Shown piece by piece: positions 61,430 to 64,000 of a stretch of DNA of 64,000 nt (position 1 is its first letter; each line of letters begins with the position of its first letter). The translations under genes were made by a program, and so were the position numbers. The notes beneath the pieces are model-generated. The model was not told the origin of the DNA. It made no database searches and saw only the letters and a list, made by a program, of their open reading frames with translations. This DNA comes from Bacillota bacterium (GTDB lineage Bacteria; Sysuimicrobiota; Sysuimicrobiia; Sysuimicrobiales; Segetimicrobiaceae): assembly GCA_021324975.1 (NCBI GenBank), contig JAJPIA010000058.1:1-64000 (forward strand). Direction: 5' to 3'.

Positions 61430-62428
61430 TCAGCGTTCGGTCGCCGTTGCGGTCGCGACGGAGCCTTCGGCGGCGGCCGCGGACGCATCCTTGCGCGTCC
61501 CGGCCGGACCGGACGGGGACGGCCGCCGGCTCACGTAGACGTGTCCGCCGACCGCGGCCATGATGATCGCGCCGCCGATCCACGTCGTCAACGCCGGGAC
61601 TTCCCGGAACGCGAGCCACACCCACAGCGGACCGAGCGGCACCTCCGATGCCTGGATGAGCGCCGTCTCCGTCGCGGAGATGAGCCGGGCTCCCAGGGTA
61701 AGAAGCAGCAGACCGAGGCCGAACTGCGTCACACCGAAGAGCCCGAGGTAGAGCATATTGGTCGCGCCGCTCACGACGGGATGCGCGAGCGGCCAGACGA
61801 AGAGCGGGCAGAGCAGGGCGGAGAGGCAGGCCGCCGGCGGCATCGGGACGTCGCGATGCCGCCGGATGAGCACCATCATGCCCGCCATGCACAGCGCCAT
61901 GCCGGCCGCCAGCAGGTCGCCCATGAGATGTCCGTTCCGCGCGGCGCCGCCGACCATAACGGCGGTCCCGACCAGCGCCGCCGCGCTCGCCGCGAGCGTG
62001 CTCCAGCGCTCACGCTCGCGCAGCCACAGCCAGCCCAGCGCCGCGGCGATGAACGGCGTGGTGGCGTTCATGATCATCACGTCGGCGACGGACGTGCGCC
62101 GGAATGCGTTGATGTACATGATCGTGGCGAGCGTGGACAAGCACGCCGCGGCGACGCCGGGGAGGCCGATGCCGCGGACGATGTGTACCGTGTCGCGGCC
62201 GTAGCGCCACACGATGAAGCCGGCGATGAAGAGGCCGGCGAAGATGCCGCGCCAGAAGAGAATCGTCCACGGGTCGAGCGGAATGAGGCGTGTGTAGAAC
62301 CCGGACGTGCTGTAGGCGACGGCCGACGCAAGGTTCAGCGCGATACCCAGCGCGTGACGGCGGCCGGCCTCGTGCGGTACGTACAGCCCGCGGGCGCCGG
62401 CCGCCGCCACCGTGGGGGACACGGTCAC
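61430..62428 (-). CDS. EamA/DMT-family transporter
   Basis: Ten-span drug/metabolite transporter (332 aa). Two EamA repeats are seen: first from ALNLASAVAYSTSGFYTRLI to LGWLWLRERERWSTLAAS, second from GDLLAAGMALCMAGMMVLIR to PLGPLWVWLAFREVPALTTW, each closing with the W-L-...-R/E-E-P pattern typical of the family. The GTG start overlaps the stop of the upstream ArsR gene (GTGA), so the regulator and transporter are one operon. Substrate unknown; relatives export amino acids or metabolites. The last about 30 residues are a hydrophilic Ala/Thr-rich tail. Confidence 0.92.
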   Translation of the reverse strand: MTVSPTVAAAGARGLYVPHEAGRRHALGIALNLASAVAYSTSGFYTRLIPLDPWTILFWRGIFAGLFIAGFIVWRYGRDTVHIVRGIGLPGVAAACLSTLATIMYINAFRRTSVADVMIMNATTPFIAAALGWLWLRERERWSTLAASAAALVGTAVMVGGAARNGHLMGDLLAAGMALCMAGMMVLIRRHRDVPMPPAACLSALLCPLFVWPLAHPVVSGATNMLYLGLFGVTQFGLGLLLLTLGARLISATETALIQASEVPLGPLWVWLAFREVPALTTWIGGAIIMAAVGGHVYVSRRPSPSGPAGTRKDASAAAAEGSVATATATER

Positions 62429-63120
62429 GCCGTCAACGCCTCGGGCCGGATGCCGAGCTCGCGCTCGAACCCGCGGCGTCCCTTGGGGGTCACGACGATG
62501 ATCCGAGTGCCCGGCCTGCGGACGACCCACCCGTGCTCGACGGTCTGCGCCCAGAGGGCTGCCCCCAAGGCGCCGCCGAGATGGGCCCGGCGCTCGCTCC
62601 AGTCGCCGCACGCGACCGCAAACCGGCGACGTTCGCGCCGCACTTCGTCGAGGTTGATGCCAAGCTCGCTGAAGACCGTCTCGCCGGCCGGTCCGAGCGC
62701 CAGCGGCCCGCGATAGCGCGAAGCGGGGTGCACGATCGCCCGCCGGGCGACGAGGGTGTCGAAGATCGCGACGCCGAGCCGCCCGGCGAGGTGGTCGTAA
62801 CACGTACGTGCGCGGGCCAGCGACGGCGACATCTCGACTTTCACCCGATCGCGCCCGGCGAGCAGGCCGAGGGATTCCACGAGCTGCGCCACGGACGGGT
62901 CCGCGGCTTCATAGACCCGCTGCCGGCCGATCCGCGTGACTGTGACCAATCCCTGCGCCCGCAGCACCGCGAGGTGGTTGGAGACGTTGGACTGGGCCTG
63001 CCCGGTGAGCAGGACGAGTTCAGAGACGGCGGCCGGCCCGTCGGTCAGGCGCTCCATGACGCGGAACCGCACCGGATCCGCGAGGGCTTGGGCGATGGTG
63101 GTTGGGCTCGGGCTCGACAT
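62425..63120 (-). CDS. ArsR-family regulator with large C-terminal domain
   Basis: Winged-helix regulator (231 aa). The N-terminal ArsR domain is clear: IAQALADPVRFRVMERLTDG, then QSNVSNHLAVLRAQGLVTVT. The C-terminal region (about 95-231) is an extra domain found in a subset of ArsR proteins, with a Cys in RARTCYDHLAGRLG and another in VACGDWSERRAHLGGALG, followed by WVVRRPGTRIIVVTPKG. The CYDHLAG/CxDWSERR pattern could bind metal or a small molecule. It is translated together with the EamA transporter. An inverted repeat lies just upstream. Confidence 0.9.
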   Translation of the reverse strand: MSSPSPTTIAQALADPVRFRVMERLTDGPAAVSELVLLTGQAQSNVSNHLAVLRAQGLVTVTRIGRQRVYEAADPSVAQLVESLGLLAGRDRVKVEMSPSLARARTCYDHLAGRLGVAIFDTLVARRAIVHPASRYRGPLALGPAGETVFSELGINLDEVRRERRRFAVACGDWSERRAHLGGALGAALWAQTVEHGWVVRRPGTRIIVVTPKGRRGFERELGIRPEALTA

Positions 63121-63146
63121 CTACCACCAGAACCTGATAGATACGC

Positions 63147-63163
63147 ATCGTACAAATCACGAT
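63147..63163. promoter_or_regulatory. Putative ArsR operator
   Basis: ATCGT (63147-63151) and ACGAT (63159-63163) form a 5-base inverted repeat with 7 bases between, in an unusually AT-rich stretch 27-43 bases upstream of the ArsR start. Position and shape suit autoregulation, but the arms are short. Confidence 0.4.
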
Positions 63164-63357
63164 TCGATGATATGTTAGTGGACAATGCGGCGGATTGTCA
63201 ATCACGGGCTGCTCGCGGCACGGACCTCGGCGCGGGCCCTCCCGTGGGGCTCAGTCGGTGCCCCTCGAGTGAGCGCCGTCACCTCGGCGGCCTGGAACCT
63301 GCTCGACCCCATCATCGACGGCCATGCGCCGCGCCCGGTGGACGCCGTGTCGATGCA

Positions 63358-63747
63358 TCACGGGCGAAGCAGCGTCGTGTCGAGTCCGAGCGCTTGCGTT
63401 TGACGATCCTCCGCGATGGGCCGCACCTCCACGCATCCAAACCGCGCGGCTGGAATTCGCGATGCGACCCGAATCGCTTCGTTGAGATCTGTCGCCTGGA
63501 TGATGTAGTAGCCGCCGAGGTGCTCCTTGGTTTCCGCGAAAGGCCCGTCGGTAACCGAAACCCTGCCGTTGCGGATTCGAACCGTCACGGCCGTGTCCGG
63601 CGGCGTCAGCCGATTGGCGCCGGCGAAGTGGCCGCTCGCCTTAATGCTGTTCGTGAATTCCGCGTACTCTTGGAAGAGCTGCTCCCGATCCGGCTCCGGC
63701 ATTCCCTCCATCATTGTCTCGGCGCAGATGAGGCACAGGTATTTCAT
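63358..63747 (-). CDS. YciI/DGPF-domain protein
   Basis: Small protein (129 aa) of the YCII-related/DGPF family. MKYLCLICAE at the N-terminus, SVTDGPFAETKEHLGGYYI (the DGPF motif) and AARFGCVEVRPIAE near the C-terminus are diagnostic. The ferredoxin-like fold is sometimes an enzyme; genes of this family commonly travel with SigG/SigX5-type ECF sigma factors, one of which is encoded at 42909-44021. It starts 12 bases after the preceding DinB-like gene, so they form an operon that continues beyond the window. Confidence 0.92.
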   Translation of the reverse strand: MKYLCLICAETMMEGMPEPDREQLFQEYAEFTNSIKASGHFAGANRLTPPDTAVTVRIRNGRVSVTDGPFAETKEHLGGYYIIQATDLNEAIRVASRIPAARFGCVEVRPIAEDRQTQALGLDTTLLRP

Positions 63748-63759
63748 CGGCCGTGCGCC

Positions 63760-64000
63760 TCAAAACGCCCGGAGCGCCGGCGTGGGGACAAACACCGGTT
63801 GCTGCCCCGCCGCCCGCCTGGCGACAGCGGCTTCCCCTCCGTGAAACGCCTGGTGCATCGCGATCGTCAGCACGGCCTGGCCCACGGACGCGAATGCGGC
63901 TTCCAGGCCCGGCGGCGCCGTCTTCGTCGGTCGATCCAGGCCTTGATCGCCTAGTTCCTCGACAAATGCGACGGTCTTGGCGCGCAGCCGACGGTACGTC
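63760..64000 (-). CDS. DinB-family protein (partial, cut by window end)
   Basis: The last about 79 codons of a gene running in from beyond the right edge. The sequence YRRLRAKTVAFVEELGDQGL, then LTIAMHQAFHGGEAAVARRA and VFVPTPALRAF before the stop, matches the C-terminal helix of DinB proteins, whose H..HxG.. motif is seen in MHQAFHGGEAA. The metal ligands of the N-terminal part are outside the window. It is co-directional with the YciI-like gene. Confidence 0.78.
   Translation of the reverse strand, partial: TYRRLRAKTVAFVEELGDQGLDRPTKTAPPGLEAAFASVGQAVLTIAMHQAFHGGEAAVARRAAGQQPVFVPTPALRAF

Noticed and set aside
1..64000. CRISPR arrays, prophage genes, rRNA genes and replication origins
   Set aside because: I looked for regularly spaced repeats, phage structural genes, rRNA motifs and DnaA-box clusters and saw none.

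Overview
The window is GC-rich, densely coded DNA, almost certainly chromosomal. Most genes have Shine-Dalgarno sites, GTG and TTG starts are common, and 4-base stop/start overlaps recur. The gene content fits an uncultivated, soil-type, Terrabacteria-like lineage: a coproheme-decarboxylase-type chlorite dismutase, a short-type glycogen phosphorylase, an AMIN/Amidase_3 wall hydrolase, two peptide-type ABC importers, and phosphoketolase with acetate kinase. I cannot name the phylum from sequence alone.

Layout. 0.5-6.1 kb: a secreted HtrA protease, a small secreted repeat protein, and an oligopeptide-type ABC importer (binding protein and two permeases, no ATPase). 6.7-13.7 kb: glycogen phosphorylase, glycogen branching enzyme and an S9 peptidase. 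13.8-21.1 kb (minus strand): hydantoinase/oxoprolinase HyuAB, a DinB-like protein, a chlorite-dismutase-family protein, an aldo/keto reductase and glucokinase. 21.3-25.5 kb: a second ATPase-less ABC importer containing a gutted second binding-protein gene. 25.6-30.0 kb: cell-wall amidase, RNase PH, RdgB, then two small membrane-anchored proteins with duplicated N-termini. 30.0-33.7 kb: a tnpB scar abutting acetate kinase, then phosphoketolase. 33.9-36.0 kb: an exported protein with a Cys-rich tail, a RHH/MazF toxin-antitoxin pair and a HXXEE membrane protein. 36.2-41.9 kb: a molybdopterin oxidoreductase divergent from a TetR regulator and a ClC antiporter. 42.0-46.1 kb: tRNA-Pro, a methyltransferase tail, a DinB-like/ECF sigma/MFS operon, and a gutted SDR gene behind a symmetrical two-box promoter region. 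46.2-52.3 kb: a GntR-amidohydrolase-acyl-CoA dehydrogenase-M20 operon divergent from a benzoylformate-decarboxylase-like enzyme. 52.6-58.8 kb: a NarL-type two-component system followed by an EmrAB-type efflux pair. 58.8-64.0 kb: PLP decarboxylase, PaiB-like flavoprotein, ArsR/EamA pair, YciI-like protein and a partial DinB-like gene.

How the genes fit together. Glycogen phosphorylase, branching enzyme, glucokinase, phosphoketolase and acetate kinase together suggest glycogen turnover feeding a phosphoketolase route to acetyl phosphate and ATP. Peptide importers, S9 and M20 peptidases, hydantoinase, amidohydrolase and acyl-CoA dehydrogenase suggest scavenging of peptides and amides. A second theme is gene decay: at least five truncated or internally deleted remnants lie between intact genes (two binding-protein remnants, an SDR, a methyltransferase tail and a tnpB tail).

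The least explained items are the tandem membrane-anchor pair at 29.2-30.0 kb, the Cys-rich exported protein at 33.9-34.8 kb, and the inverted two-box motif at 45.5-45.6 kb, which may mark a regulon of the neighbouring ECF sigma factor.
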